A stretch of 34,114 nucleotides of DNA from PNAI01 sp964575715 (GTDB lineage: Bacteria > Pseudomonadota > Alphaproteobacteria > Rhizobiales > Xanthobacteraceae), in assembly GCA_964575715.1 (NCBI GenBank), contig CAZNSG010000008.1, forward strand, positions 1 to 34,114, in the 5' to 3' direction. Positions 7,204 through 15,679 of the stretch are shown piece by piece. Position 1 is the first letter of the stretch, and each line of letters starts with the position of its first letter. Made by a program: the position numbers and the translations under genes. Under the pieces are notes generated by a model. That model saw only the letters and a list, made by a program, of their open reading frames with translations, ran no database searches and was not told the DNA's origin.

Positions 7204-8781
7204 ATGTCTGAGCAGCCCCGCTATTACATCACCACCGCGATCTCCTACCCCAACGGCCCGCCGCACATCGGGCACGCCTATGAGGTGATCGCGACCGATG
7301 CCATCGCCCGCTTCATGCGGCTCGACGGCTACGATGTATTCTTTCTCACCGGCACCGACGAGCACGGCCAGAAAATCCTGCAAACCGCCGCGCGCGAAGG
7401 GCTGACCGCGCAAGGCTTGCTCGAGCGCAACGTGCCGCGCTTCCGCGCCATGGTCGAGCGGCTCAATTGCTCGAACGACGATTTCATCCGCACCACCGAG
7501 GAGCGCCACCATCGCTCGTCGGAGGAAATCTGGCGGCGGATGGAAAAGAACGGCGACATCTATCTCGACAAGTATTCCGGCTGGTACTCGGTGCGCGACG
7601 AGGCGTATTACGACGAGAGCGAAACCAGACTTGACGCCAAAGGCCAGCGCCTCGGGCCGCAAGGCTCGCCGGTCGAATGGGTGGCGGAGGAGAGCTATTT
7701 CTTCCGGCTCTCGGCCTATCAGCAGAAACTGCTCGATCTCTACGCGCGCGACCCCAGCTACGTGCTGCCGCGCGAGCGGCTCAACGAAGTTTCGAGTTTC
7801 GTGCGCGGCGGCCTGCAAGATCTCTCGATCTCGCGCACCACCTTCGATTGGGGCATCCGCGTGCCGGGCAATCCCAAGCACATCATGTATGTGTGGGTTG
7901 ACGCGCTGACCAATTACATCACGGCTGCGGGATTTCCCGACACCGGGAGCGAAAAATTCCGCCGCTACTGGCCGGCCGATCTGCATGTCATCGGCAAGGA
8001 CATCGTGCGCTTTCACGCGGTCTATTGGCCGGCCTTCCTGATGTCGGCCGGCGTCGAGGTACCGCGGCGCATTTTCTCCCATGGCTTTCTGTTCAACCGG
8101 GGAGAGAAAATGTCAAAGTCCGTTGGCAATGTGGTCGACCCGTTCGCGCTGGCCGATGCCTATGGCGTCGATCCGTTGCGCTACTTCTTCCTGCGCGAAG
8201 TGCCGTTCGGCCAGGACGGCAATTACAGCCACGCCGCCATCGTTGCGCGCATCAATGCCGATCTCGCCAACGATCTCGGCAATCTGGCGCAGCGCTCGCT
8301 TTCCATGGTCGCCCGCCAGCTCGGCGGCGTGCTGCCCGCACCGGGGGCCTACAGCGAAAATGACAAAGCGATCCTCACAGCCGCCGACGCCATGATAGGG
8401 ACGGCGCGCGAAGCCATGAAGACGCAAGGACTCCACCAGGTGCTCAATCTCGCATGGGCGGTGATAGCCGACGCCAACCGCTATTTCGCCGGCGAGGCGC
8501 CCTGGGCGCTGGCCAAGACCGATCCGGAGCGCCAGGGCACGGTGCTTTACGTTACCGCCGAAGTTTTGCGTCAGGTCGCGATCCTCTGCCTGCCGTTCAT
8601 GCCGGCCGCCGGCGGAAAACTGCTCGACCTGCTTGGCGTGCCGCCAGGCGAAGCGCGCACTTTCGCGGCGCTGGGCGCCAACGGCCGGATCGTGCCGGGG
8701 AGCAAGCTGCCTGCGCCCAGCCCGGTGTTCCCGCGCTACGTCGAACCCGAGGCGAGCGCCGCAACGTCGCCGCCAAAGTGA
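7204..8781 (+). CDS. metG: Methionyl-tRNA synthetase
   Basis: 525 residues from ATG 7204, with GGGG at 7196-7199. Charges tRNA-Met with methionine. Class I signatures are HIGH at 21-24 (PNGPPHIGHAYE) and KMSKS at 302-306. The insertion that carries zinc cysteines in many MetRS is short and lacks them (WYSVRDEAYYDES), so this is the short, zinc-free form without the C-terminal tRNA-binding EMAP-type domain. The anticodon-binding helical domain follows (INADLANDLGNLAQRSLS). It lies 15 bases after holB. The tatD frame has a GTG (8778) overlapping this stop and an ATG six bases further on. Confidence 0.97.
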   Translation: MSEQPRYYITTAISYPNGPPHIGHAYEVIATDAIARFMRLDGYDVFFLTGTDEHGQKILQTAAREGLTAQGLLERNVPRFRAMVERLNCSNDDFIRTTEERHHRSSEEIWRRMEKNGDIYLDKYSGWYSVRDEAYYDESETRLDAKGQRLGPQGSPVEWVAEESYFFRLSAYQQKLLDLYARDPSYVLPRERLNEVSSFVRGGLQDLSISRTTFDWGIRVPGNPKHIMYVWVDALTNYITAAGFPDTGSEKFRRYWPADLHVIGKDIVRFHAVYWPAFLMSAGVEVPRRIFSHGFLFNRGEKMSKSVGNVVDPFALADAYGVDPLRYFFLREVPFGQDGNYSHAAIVARINADLANDLGNLAQRSLSMVARQLGGVLPAPGAYSENDKAILTAADAMIGTAREAMKTQGLHQVLNLAWAVIADANRYFAGEAPWALAKTDPERQGTVLYVTAEVLRQVAILCLPFMPAAGGKLLDLLGVPPGEARTFAALGANGRIVPGSKLPAPSPVFPRYVEPEASAATSPPK

Positions 8782-8786
8782 CCGCC

Positions 8787-9581
8787 ATGCTGGTCGACAG
8801 CCATTGCCATCTCGATTTTCCCGAATTCACCGAGGAGCTCGACGCAGTGGTTGCGCGCGCGCAAACCGCCGGCATCGGCCGCATGGTCACAATCTCGACC
8901 CGCGTTGCCCGCCACGCCCAGGTGCTCGCCGTCGCCGAGCGATTTCCCGATATCTATTGTTCGGTCGGCACCCATCCGCACAATGCGCTGGAGGAACCCG
9001 ACGTGACCACGGCCGATCTGGTCGCGCGCACGCGCCATCCCAAGGTGGTGGCGATCGGGGAGGCGGGGCTTGACTATCATTACGACCGCAGTCCGCGCGC
9101 CGCGCAGGAGCAGGGCTTCCGCCGGCACATCGCGGCCGCGCGCGAGACCGGTCTGCCGCTGGTGATCCATTCCCGCTCGGCCGATGCCGACACCGCGAAA
9201 ATTCTCAGCGAAGAAACCAAGCAGGGCGCGTTTCCCGCCGTGCTGCATTGCTTCACCGGCGGGCGCGATCTCGCCTTCACCGGCATTGAACTCGGCCTCT
9301 ATGTATCGTTCACCGGCATTCTGACGTTCAAAAAATCCGACGATCTGCGCGCCATCGCAGCGGCTCTGCCGGCCGATCGCATCCTGGTCGAGACCGACGC
9401 GCCTTATCTCGCGCCCGGCCGCTATCGCGGCAAGCGCTGCGAGCCGGCCTACGTGGTGGAAACCGCCAAGGTGCTGGCCGAGGTGCGCGGCGTCAGCGCG
9501 GATGACATCGCGCGCCAGACCACGGAGAATTTTTTCCGCCTGTTTCGCAAGGTGCCGCGTCCTGCACCGGGCGCCCAATGA
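8787..9581 (+). CDS. tatD: TatD family metal-dependent DNase/hydrolase
   Basis: 264 residues from ATG 8787, which gives the typical start MLVDSHCHLDF. A GTG at 8778 overlapping the metG stop is an alternative start. Metal-binding residues of the TatD TIM barrel are present: HCH (6-8), the glutamate in AIGEAGLDYHYD, PLVIHSRSAD, HCFTGG, and VETDAPYLAP near the end. TatD proteins are Mg-dependent nucleases with 3'-5' exonuclease activity reported for the E. coli enzyme. It sits between metG and an MBL-fold hydrolase with overlapping stop and start codons (ATGA 9578-9581). Confidence 0.94.
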   Translation: MLVDSHCHLDFPEFTEELDAVVARAQTAGIGRMVTISTRVARHAQVLAVAERFPDIYCSVGTHPHNALEEPDVTTADLVARTRHPKVVAIGEAGLDYHYDRSPRAAQEQGFRRHIAAARETGLPLVIHSRSADADTAKILSEETKQGAFPAVLHCFTGGRDLAFTGIELGLYVSFTGILTFKKSDDLRAIAAALPADRILVETDAPYLAPGRYRGKRCEPAYVVETAKVLAEVRGVSADDIARQTTENFFRLFRKVPRPAPGAQ

Positions 9582-10387
9582 CGCTGACATTCACCATTCT
9601 CGGCTGCGGCTCATCCGGCGGCGTGCCGCGGCCGGGCCTGGGCTGGGGCGATTGCGACCCGAAAAATCCAAAAAACCGCCGGCGGCGAACTTCACTCCTG
9701 ATCGAACGGCGCAACCGCGCGACCGGCGCGACGCGCGTGCTGGTCGACACCTGCCCCGATTTGCGCGAGCAACTGCTCGATGCGAGCGTCCCTTGGCTCG
9801 ACGGTGTGCTCTTTACACACGCCCATGCCGACCACACCCACGGCATCGATGATTTGCGCGCGCTTGTGCTGCACAGGCGCCGGCGGGTGGATGTCTATCT
9901 CGATGCAATGACCTCCCAGCTCATCCGCACCCGCTTCGGGTATTGCTTCGCCACATCCCCCGGCAGCAAGTACCCGCCGATCGTGAACGAACACCGCATC
10001 GCCGCCGGCCAGCCGGTGACCATCGAGGGGGAGGGTGGTCCCATCGCCGCCCTGCCTTTCCTACAGGCCCATGGCGACATCTCCTCGCTCGGTTTCCGCT
10101 TCGGTGCCCTGGCCTATTCCTGCGACCTCAGCGGGCTGTCCGACGTGAGCCTGGCGGCGCTTGCCGGTCTCGATGTCTGGATCCTCGACGCCCTGCGCTA
10201 CAAACCGCACCCCAGTCACTTCAGCGTCGCGGAAGCGATCGACTGGATCGCGCGCGTAAAACCCAAGCGGGCGATCCTGACCAACCTGCATGCCGATCTG
10301 GACTACGACCGCTTGCGCCGCGAACTGCCGTCCCACGTGGAGCCCGCCTTCGACGGGATGCAGATGGTCACGGCGGCGGGAGCATGA
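9578..10387 (+). CDS. MBL-fold metallo-hydrolase, PhnP-like
   Basis: 269 residues; ATG 9578 overlaps the tatD stop as ATGA. The metal motif HAHADH (81-86) is followed by HGIDDLR. Other ligands are seen in LQAHGDISSLGFRF, YSCDLSGL and TNLHADLDYDRL. The N-terminal ILGCGSSGGVPRP followed by CDPKNPKNRRRRTS is typical of the PhnP/phosphodiesterase-like group that often follows tatD in alphaproteobacteria. A cytoplasmic phosphodiesterase role is likely. PhnP itself cleaves cyclic ribose phosphates in C-P lyase pathways, but no phn genes are near, so the substrate is open. It is the last gene of the tmk operon. Confidence 0.88.
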   Translation: MTLTFTILGCGSSGGVPRPGLGWGDCDPKNPKNRRRRTSLLIERRNRATGATRVLVDTCPDLREQLLDASVPWLDGVLFTHAHADHTHGIDDLRALVLHRRRRVDVYLDAMTSQLIRTRFGYCFATSPGSKYPPIVNEHRIAAGQPVTIEGEGGPIAALPFLQAHGDISSLGFRFGALAYSCDLSGLSDVSLAALAGLDVWILDALRYKPHPSHFSVAEAIDWIARVKPKRAILTNLHADLDYDRLRRELPSHVEPAFDGMQMVTAAGA

Positions 10388-10450
10388 ACTTGAATCCATA
10401 CGTGAATAGCCTCAGGTGAAATCAGCGAACTGTTCCGCAATAAATTGAAT

Positions 10451-10460
10451 TTGCATACAA
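10451..10460. promoter_or_regulatory. TTGCATACAA motif in the gap before mazG
   Basis: TTGCATACAA, an imperfect palindrome of the TTG-N4-CAA kind, occurs here and exactly again at 1498-1507. A one-base variant (TTGCCTACAA) lies at 21779-21788 next to the dusB start. All three are in AT-rich intergenic DNA. It could be an operator of a GntR-like or other dimeric regulator. The rest of this 257-base gap is AT-rich with no other recognised feature. Confidence 0.22.
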
Positions 10461-10644
10461 TTCTACACTTTAACGGATAACGCCAGAAGAGCTATAAATA
10501 TTCCATAATATGTCTTATGCGAATCGACAGACCACGGTTTCACATTTCTCGCGCGCATTATCCCCCAGGCCGCACACAGCGCATGAGGCCCCGGTCGTAA
10601 GCCGTTGGACGCTTTGCTAGGTTGCGGCTTCAACGAGCGCAGCC

Positions 10645-11580
10645 ATGAAACCGTCCCGCAACATCGACCGGCTGATCGCGATCATGGCGGCATTGCGCAC
10701 GCCCGGTAGCGGCTGCCCGTGGGATCTCGAACAGACCTTCGCGACTATCGCACCCTATACCCTCGAAGAAGCCTATGAAGTGGCCGACGCCATTGCGCGC
10801 GGCAATCTGGCCGACCTGCGTGAGGAACTCGGCGACCTCCTGCTCCAGGTCGTCTTTCATGCCCGCATGGCCGAGGAGCAGCGCGCCTTCGACTTCGGCG
10901 ACGTGGTCGCGGCGATCACCGCCAAGCTGCTGCGCCGGCATCCCCACGTATTTGCCCATGTGTTCGGAGACGCCAGAGACCTCACGCCGAAGACCGTCGA
11001 ACTCCTTTGGGAGCGCATCAAGGCCGAGGAAAAACGGGAGAAGGTCGCTACCGCCAGTCGAAAATCGAAGGAACATGGTCACTCAAGCGCCCTTGCCGGC
11101 GTCCCGATCGGCCTGCCCGCGCTCACGCGCGCGCTGAAATTGCAACAGAAGGCCGGCAAGGTCGGGTTCGACTGGAACGACCCGCAAGCCGTACTGGCCA
11201 AGATCCGCGAGGAGGCGGACGAAATAGCCGTCGAGATAACCTCGGGTGACGTTAAAAAAGCCGCGGCCGAGGTGGGGGACCTGCTCTTCGCCGTGGTCAA
11301 CCTCGCCCGCCATCTCAAAGTCGACCCGGAAGCCGCCGTGCGCGCGGCCAATAGCAAATTCGAACGCCGCTTTGCCGCGATCGAAAGTGCGCTGCTAAAG
11401 CGTGGCAAGCAACCGCAGGACGCAACCCTGGCCGAGATGGACGCGCTCTGGAACGCGGCCAAGGCGGCGGAAGCGCTCGGATATCGTACCCGCCCCAAGG
11501 CTGCGAAAAAATCGGCGGCACAATCGGCTAAACGCGCTGCTCAACCTTCGCCCCGGCGTGCAGCGCGCGCTTCACGCTGA
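10645..11580 (+). CDS. mazG: Nucleoside triphosphate pyrophosphohydrolase MazG
   Basis: 311 residues from ATG 10645. Hydrolyses NTPs/dNTPs to NMP and pyrophosphate, a house-cleaning and stress role. Two MazG domains are visible. The first has CPWDLEQTFATIAPYTLEEA and EELGDLLLQVVFHARMAEE. The second has REEADEIAVEI and AAEVGDLLFAVVNLARHL, which carry the EExxE/ExxD metal-binding pattern. A variable linker (KREKVATASRKSKEHGHSS) separates them. The C-terminal 35 residues are an added Lys/Ala/Arg-rich tail (KAAKKSAAQSAKRAAQPSPR) that makes the protein longer than the usual 260-280. Its end overlaps the convergent hflX stop by nine bases. Confidence 0.95.
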   Translation: MKPSRNIDRLIAIMAALRTPGSGCPWDLEQTFATIAPYTLEEAYEVADAIARGNLADLREELGDLLLQVVFHARMAEEQRAFDFGDVVAAITAKLLRRHPHVFAHVFGDARDLTPKTVELLWERIKAEEKREKVATASRKSKEHGHSSALAGVPIGLPALTRALKLQQKAGKVGFDWNDPQAVLAKIREEADEIAVEITSGDVKKAAAEVGDLLFAVVNLARHLKVDPEAAVRAANSKFERRFAAIESALLKRGKQPQDATLAEMDALWNAAKAAEALGYRTRPKAAKKSAAQSAKRAAQPSPRRAARASR

Positions 11581-12939
11581 AGTCGACTTTACCGGCTCGC
11601 CGAACTTCGTTCGCACCAGCGCGGCCTTTGCAGGATCAGTCCGCACCGTCAGCGCAAACTTACCGTCTTCTCGCATCGCCTTCGCCATCACTTCCGTGTT
11701 GCGGTAGAGCCAGCTCACCCCTGCCCCGTCCGCCGGATCGAGTGCCAGATCAAGCACCACGCGCCGCACACTGAGCCGCACCTCGATCCCGACGGCGAGC
11801 CGATCGATCCCCTCGCCGCTCAGCGCCGACAGCAGCACCGGCTGCCGCTCTGCGGGCTCGCGCGCGGCGATGTTCGCGATCCGCGTGCGTGCGCCGGTAT
11901 CAAGCCGGTCGATCTTGTTCCACACCTCGATCAGCCTCGGATCTTCCGGCGCGATATCGAGCTCGCGCAGCACCTTTACGACGTCGCGCGCTTGCGCTTC
12001 GCTGTCCGCATGCGAAATATCGCGCACGTGCAAGATTATGTCGGCCTCGATCACCTCTTCGAGCGTGGCGCGGAAGGCCGCGACCAGCATGGTCGGCAAA
12101 TCCGAGATGAATCCGACGGTATCGGAGACGATGATTTTGAGCCCATTGGGCAGCGACACCGCACGCAGCGTCGGATCGAGCGTCGCGAACAGCATGTCGG
12201 CTTCGAGCACGGTGGCCCGCGTCACGCGGTTGAACAGCGTCGATTTGCCGGCGTTGGTGTAGCCCACCAGCGCCACGATCGGATAGGGCACCCGCGCACG
12301 ACTGTCGCGATGAAGTTTCCGCCGCCGCTTGACCTTGTCGAGCTCGGTTTCAATCCGCGCGATGCGCTCCTCGATCATGCGCCGGTCGGCTTCGAGCTGC
12401 GTTTCGCCCGGCCCCCCGAGGAAGCCGAATCCACCACGCTGACGCTCAAGATGGGTCCACGAGCGCACCAGCCGGCTCTTCTGATAAGTCAGATGCGCAT
12501 GCTCGACCTGCAGCGCGCCCTCGCGCGTGTGTGCGCGCCGTCCGAAGATCTCCAGGATCAGCCCGGTGCGATCGAGCACTTTGGCGGACCAGGCCCGCTC
12601 AAGATTGCGTTGCTGCACCGGCGAGAGCGCGCAATCCAGCACGACAATGCCCGCTTCAAGGCTTTTGACCAGCCCGGCGATCTCGTCGACCTTGCCCTTG
12701 CCGATGAATGTCGCCGGCCGGATCTTTGCGATCGGCGCGATGCCGGCATCGACCACTGCAAGCTCAATGGCGTGCGCGAGTCCAATAGCCTCGTCGAGCC
12801 GCGCTGCGGGCGCACGCTCATGGGCGAAGCCAGTCCGCGTGCTGGCGCGGCGATAGGGGCCGATGACGATCGCACGCCCGCTGCCCGAGCCGGAAGGGCT
12901 CAGAGATTTCGACGGCGTGTCGCGCGGGCGCGGCTCCAA
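11572..12939 (-). CDS. hflX: GTPase HflX
   Basis: 455 residues from TTG 12939, directly after the hfq stop. AAAAGG in the hfq end can serve as ribosome binding site, and the product starts MEPRPRD as in relatives. HflX binds and splits stalled 70S ribosomes, with a link to heat stress. The N-terminal HflX domain contains the LSPVQQRNLE motif. The middle has GGFGFLGGPGETQLEADRR. The G domain shows G1 GYTNAGKS (226-233), G3 DTVGF (273-277) and G4 NKID. The hfq-hflX pairing is conserved in proteobacteria and points to one transcript. The 3' end overlaps mazG by nine bases in convergent orientation. Confidence 0.96.
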   Translation of the reverse strand: MEPRPRDTPSKSLSPSGSGSGRAIVIGPYRRASTRTGFAHERAPAARLDEAIGLAHAIELAVVDAGIAPIAKIRPATFIGKGKVDEIAGLVKSLEAGIVVLDCALSPVQQRNLERAWSAKVLDRTGLILEIFGRRAHTREGALQVEHAHLTYQKSRLVRSWTHLERQRGGFGFLGGPGETQLEADRRMIEERIARIETELDKVKRRRKLHRDSRARVPYPIVALVGYTNAGKSTLFNRVTRATVLEADMLFATLDPTLRAVSLPNGLKIIVSDTVGFISDLPTMLVAAFRATLEEVIEADIILHVRDISHADSEAQARDVVKVLRELDIAPEDPRLIEVWNKIDRLDTGARTRIANIAAREPAERQPVLLSALSGEGIDRLAVGIEVRLSVRRVVLDLALDPADGAGVSWLYRNTEVMAKAMREDGKFALTVRTDPAKAALVRTKFGEPVKSTSA

Positions 12940-13200
12940 TTAGACCTTTTCCGCCGCCGGCGGCTCCTCGCCGCCTTCGAACAGCTGGATCGGATGACCC
13001 GGCATGATCGTGGAGATGGCGTGCTTGTAGACCAGCTGCGAATGACCGTCTCTCCGCAGCAGCACGCAGAAATTATCGAACCACGTGACCACGCCCTGCA
13101 ACTTCACGCCGTTGACCAGAAAGATGGTGAGCGGAATTTTGGCTTTTCGAACGTGGTTGAGAAAGGTGTCTTGTAGGTTTTGTGCGCGATCGGCCGCCAT
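12940..13200 (-). CDS. hfq: RNA chaperone Hfq
   Basis: 86 residues from ATG 13200. The Sm1 region (QDTFLNHVRKAKIPLTIFLV) with VNGVKLQGVVTWFDNFCVLL and the Sm2 region (LVYKHAISTIMPGHP) are complete, including the KH of the distal and proximal RNA-binding faces. The tail is short and acidic (EGGEEPPAAEKV), as in other alphaproteobacteria. It forms a hexameric ring that helps small RNAs pair with mRNAs. The following hflX starts at the adjacent base. The 178-base gap upstream (13201-13378) shows no other gene and should hold the promoter. Confidence 0.98.
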   Translation of the reverse strand: MAADRAQNLQDTFLNHVRKAKIPLTIFLVNGVKLQGVVTWFDNFCVLLRRDGHSQLVYKHAISTIMPGHPIQLFEGGEEPPAAEKV

Positions 13201-13378
13201 TGCCGTTGTTCCATTTTTTGCTCGCGGACCCCTGCCGCGAGATGTTGTTTCACAAGCCGCCTGGCTGTTTTACAGATTTTGCGCCGGGTCGACTTGGGGC
13301 TCCGCCATTAGATGGCACGTCCGCCTTCGGTGCAAGCACAAGTTAGCGGCAAACTTGGAGGACCCGCATCCGAAATAT

Positions 13379-14236
13379 TTACGTCATTTCGGCAAACCGA
13401 TGAAAATCGCGCCGCAGCGCGCTGGCAATCAGCCCCGGCGCGCCATTGCCGATGGGCCGCCCGTCGATGCGCACCACCGGCAGAACGATCTGGCTCGCGG
13501 ATGTGAGAAACGCTTCCCGCGCCGCATAGGCCTCTTCCAGCGTGAACGCCCGCTCCTCGAGCGTCAGCCCCTGCGCGGCGATCGCATCGATCAGCACCGT
13601 GCGGGTGATCCCGCGCAGAATATCGTGACCGGCCGGGTGCGTGACCACTTTGCCGTCCCGTGTGACGATCCAGGCGTTGCTCGATGAGCCTTCCGTCACG
13701 CGGCCTTGGGCGTCCACAAACCATGCTTCTCGTGCGCCGGCTTCGCGCGCCGCTTGTTTTGCAAGCACATTGGGCAACAGCGACACCGACTTGATGTCGA
13801 CGCGTCGCCAACGGTTCTCGGCTATTGTGACGACCGCGACGCCGTCGGCCGCGATGCGCTCGGCATTGGCAAGATCAAGATTGCGGGCCGTGACGACGAT
13901 GCTCGGCCGCGTGCCGGGCGGCGGAAAGGCATGATCGCGCCGCGCCACGCCGCGCGTGACTTGCAGATAGACGATTCCCCAGCGCACGCGATTACGGCGA
14001 ATGACCTCGCGCATGACCACCGCGAGCGCGGACATCGTCATGGGTTGTTCAATGCGCAGCTCCCCCAGCGAGTAGGCGAGACGGCCGAGATGACGGCGCT
14101 CGTCGACCAGGCGCCCTTCCCTCACCTCGCAAACTTCGTACACGCCGTCGGAAAACTGGTAGCCGCGGTCCTCGATATTGACCATCGCATTGCGCATCGG
14201 GAGATAGCGGCCGTTCACATAGGCAATGCGCGACAT
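13379..14236 (-). CDS. dat: D-amino-acid aminotransferase (class IV PLP enzyme)
   Basis: 285 residues from ATG 14236, giving the typical MSRIAYVNGRYLP. An upstream ATG at 14266 lies inside a repeat element and is unlikely. The enzyme makes or uses D-alanine/D-glutamate by PLP-dependent transamination. The class IV fold is clear: VNIEDRGYQFSDGVYEVC, the catalytic Lys region VDIKSVSLLPNVLAKQAARE, and the cofactor-binding VTEGSSSNAWIV. Branched-chain aminotransferase or aminodeoxychorismate lyase are related alternatives, but the IKSVSLLPNVLAKQ region and the length favour the D-alanine aminotransferase group. Its position between ntrX and hfq is usual in this order. Confidence 0.88.
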   Translation of the reverse strand: MSRIAYVNGRYLPMRNAMVNIEDRGYQFSDGVYEVCEVREGRLVDERRHLGRLAYSLGELRIEQPMTMSALAVVMREVIRRNRVRWGIVYLQVTRGVARRDHAFPPPGTRPSIVVTARNLDLANAERIAADGVAVVTIAENRWRRVDIKSVSLLPNVLAKQAAREAGAREAWFVDAQGRVTEGSSSNAWIVTRDGKVVTHPAGHDILRGITRTVLIDAIAAQGLTLEERAFTLEEAYAAREAFLTSASQIVLPVVRIDGRPIGNGAPGLIASALRRDFHRFAEMT

Positions 14237-14261
14237 CGATTTGCCAAGCTCTTTGTTGAAT

Positions 14262-14310
14262 CGCATTTTCTACGGCGAACCGGTTCCCACTTCGCCGGAA
14301 AATGCTCTAG
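14262..14310 (-). repeat. Intergenic palindromic repeat, CTAGAGC family, copy 2
   Basis: Read on the minus strand from 14310 it begins CTAGAGCATTTTCCGGCG and ends GTAGAAAATGCG. Outer arms GCATTTTC/GAAAATGC and inner arms CGGCGAA/TTCGCCG form a long stem-loop. It matches 3864-3913. Its first bases provide the TAG stop of ntrX, and its hairpin may end the ntrYX transcript. Its last bases reach the extended dat frame. Confidence 0.8.
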
Positions 14311-15677
14311 CCGATGCCCAGCGCCTTGAGTTTACGATGCAAGGCGGAACGCTCCATGCCCACGAATTCGGCGGTGCGCGAGATGTTCCCGCCGAAGCGG
14401 TTGATCTGAGCGAGCAAGTATTCGCGCTCGAATAATTCGCGCGCATCGCGCAGTGCCAGACCCATCAGTCGCTCGCCGCCGTTGCCCTGCGGCATGCTCG
14501 GCACCATGGCGCCAACATCCTGCGGCAGCATATCGGCGCTGATCACCGTGCCGGGCTCGCCCCCCGCCAAGATCATCAGCCGCTCGACGTTGTTGCGCAG
14601 TTGCCGCACATTCCCCGGCCAATTGTGCGATTGCAGCACCGCCAGCGCATCCGCCCCGATTTTTCGCTGCGGCAACCCGGTCGCCTGCGAGATCTGCTCC
14701 ATGAAATAGTGCACGAGATCGGGAATATCTTCGCGCCGTTCCGCCAGCGAGGGTACTTTGATCGGCACGACGGAAAGCCGGTGATAGAGATCCTCGCGGA
14801 ATCGTCCGGCCGCGATTTCCGTTTCAATGTTGCGGCTGGTGGAGGAAATGATGCGCACGTCCACCGCCACCTTGGTGGCTCCCCCGACCCGCTGAAAGGT
14901 CTGATCGACCAGCACGCGCAGAATCTTGCTCTGTGTCTCGCGCGGCATATCGGTGATTTCGTCGATGAACAGCGTTCCGCCATGCGCCTCTTCCAGCGCG
15001 CCGACCTTGCGCGCCTGCTGGCCATTTGAAAGCTCCACCCCGAACAGTTCGATTTCCATGCGCTCGGGTGTGATCGCGGCCGCATTGATGACCACGAATG
15101 GCCCGTTTGCGCGCGTCGAAAGCGCATGCAGTGAGCGCGCGGTGAGTTCCTTACCGGCGCCGGCAGGTCCGACAATCAGTATTCGGCTGTTGGTTGGAGC
15201 GACTTTCTCGATGGCCTGGCGAAGTTGATTGATCGATGGTGCCGCGCCGACCATGCTTGTCGGCATCGGCGTAAGCGCCTTGAGTTCCTTGACTTCGCGC
15301 TTGAGGCGAGACGTTTCCAGCGCGCGATGGGCGACCAGCATGAGCCGGTCGGCTTTGAATGGCTTTTCGATGAAATCGTACGCGCCGCGTTTGATCGCTG
15401 AAACGGCCGTCTCGATGTTGCCGTGACCGGAGATCATCACCACCGGAAGTTCCGGGTGCTGCTCTTTGATGTTGTCGAGCAGTTGCAGTCCATCAAGCCG
15501 GCTGCCTTGCAGCCAAATGTCGAGGAACACAAGGTTTGGCCGGCGCGACGTGATCGCGGCAAGGGCCGCATCACTCTCGCCTGCGGTACGGGTGGCATGG
15601 CCTTCATCCTGCAAGAGTCCCGCAACCAGTTCGCAGATGTCGGACTCGTCGTCGACAATGAGAATATCGGACGCCAT
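14307..15677 (-). CDS. ntrX: Nitrogen-assimilation response regulator NtrX
   Basis: 456 residues. The receiver domain (1-120) has the acidic pair DD (9-10), phospho-acceptor Asp53 (NLVFLDIWLQG) and Lys105 (IEKPF). The AAA+ domain has Walker A GPAGAGKE (170-177) and Walker B GGTLFIDEI (233-241). The C terminus has a Fis-type helix-turn-helix (NISRTAEFVGMERSALHRKL). The GAFTGA loop that contacts sigma-54 is missing: after ELFG the sequence reads VELSNGQQARKVGALEE. This is the known alphaproteobacterial NtrX form, which probably does not activate sigma-54 in the classical way. It lies two bases after ntrY in one operon. The stop codon is part of a repeat. Confidence 0.96.
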   Translation of the reverse strand: MASDILIVDDESDICELVAGLLQDEGHATRTAGESDAALAAITSRRPNLVFLDIWLQGSRLDGLQLLDNIKEQHPELPVVMISGHGNIETAVSAIKRGAYDFIEKPFKADRLMLVAHRALETSRLKREVKELKALTPMPTSMVGAAPSINQLRQAIEKVAPTNSRILIVGPAGAGKELTARSLHALSTRANGPFVVINAAAITPERMEIELFGVELSNGQQARKVGALEEAHGGTLFIDEITDMPRETQSKILRVLVDQTFQRVGGATKVAVDVRIISSTSRNIETEIAAGRFREDLYHRLSVVPIKVPSLAERREDIPDLVHYFMEQISQATGLPQRKIGADALAVLQSHNWPGNVRQLRNNVERLMILAGGEPGTVISADMLPQDVGAMVPSMPQGNGGERLMGLALRDARELFEREYLLAQINRFGGNISRTAEFVGMERSALHRKLKALGIG

Positions 15678-15679
15678 GA

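Noticed and set aside
7192..8082. Minus-strand open frame (296 codons) opposite metG
   Set aside because: Antisense to the intact metG coding sequence, without a family signature.
11992..13176. Long plus-strand open frame (394 codons) opposite hflX and hfq
   Set aside because: It is antisense to two unmistakable genes, has a composition expected from a GC-rich shadow frame, and shows no domain.
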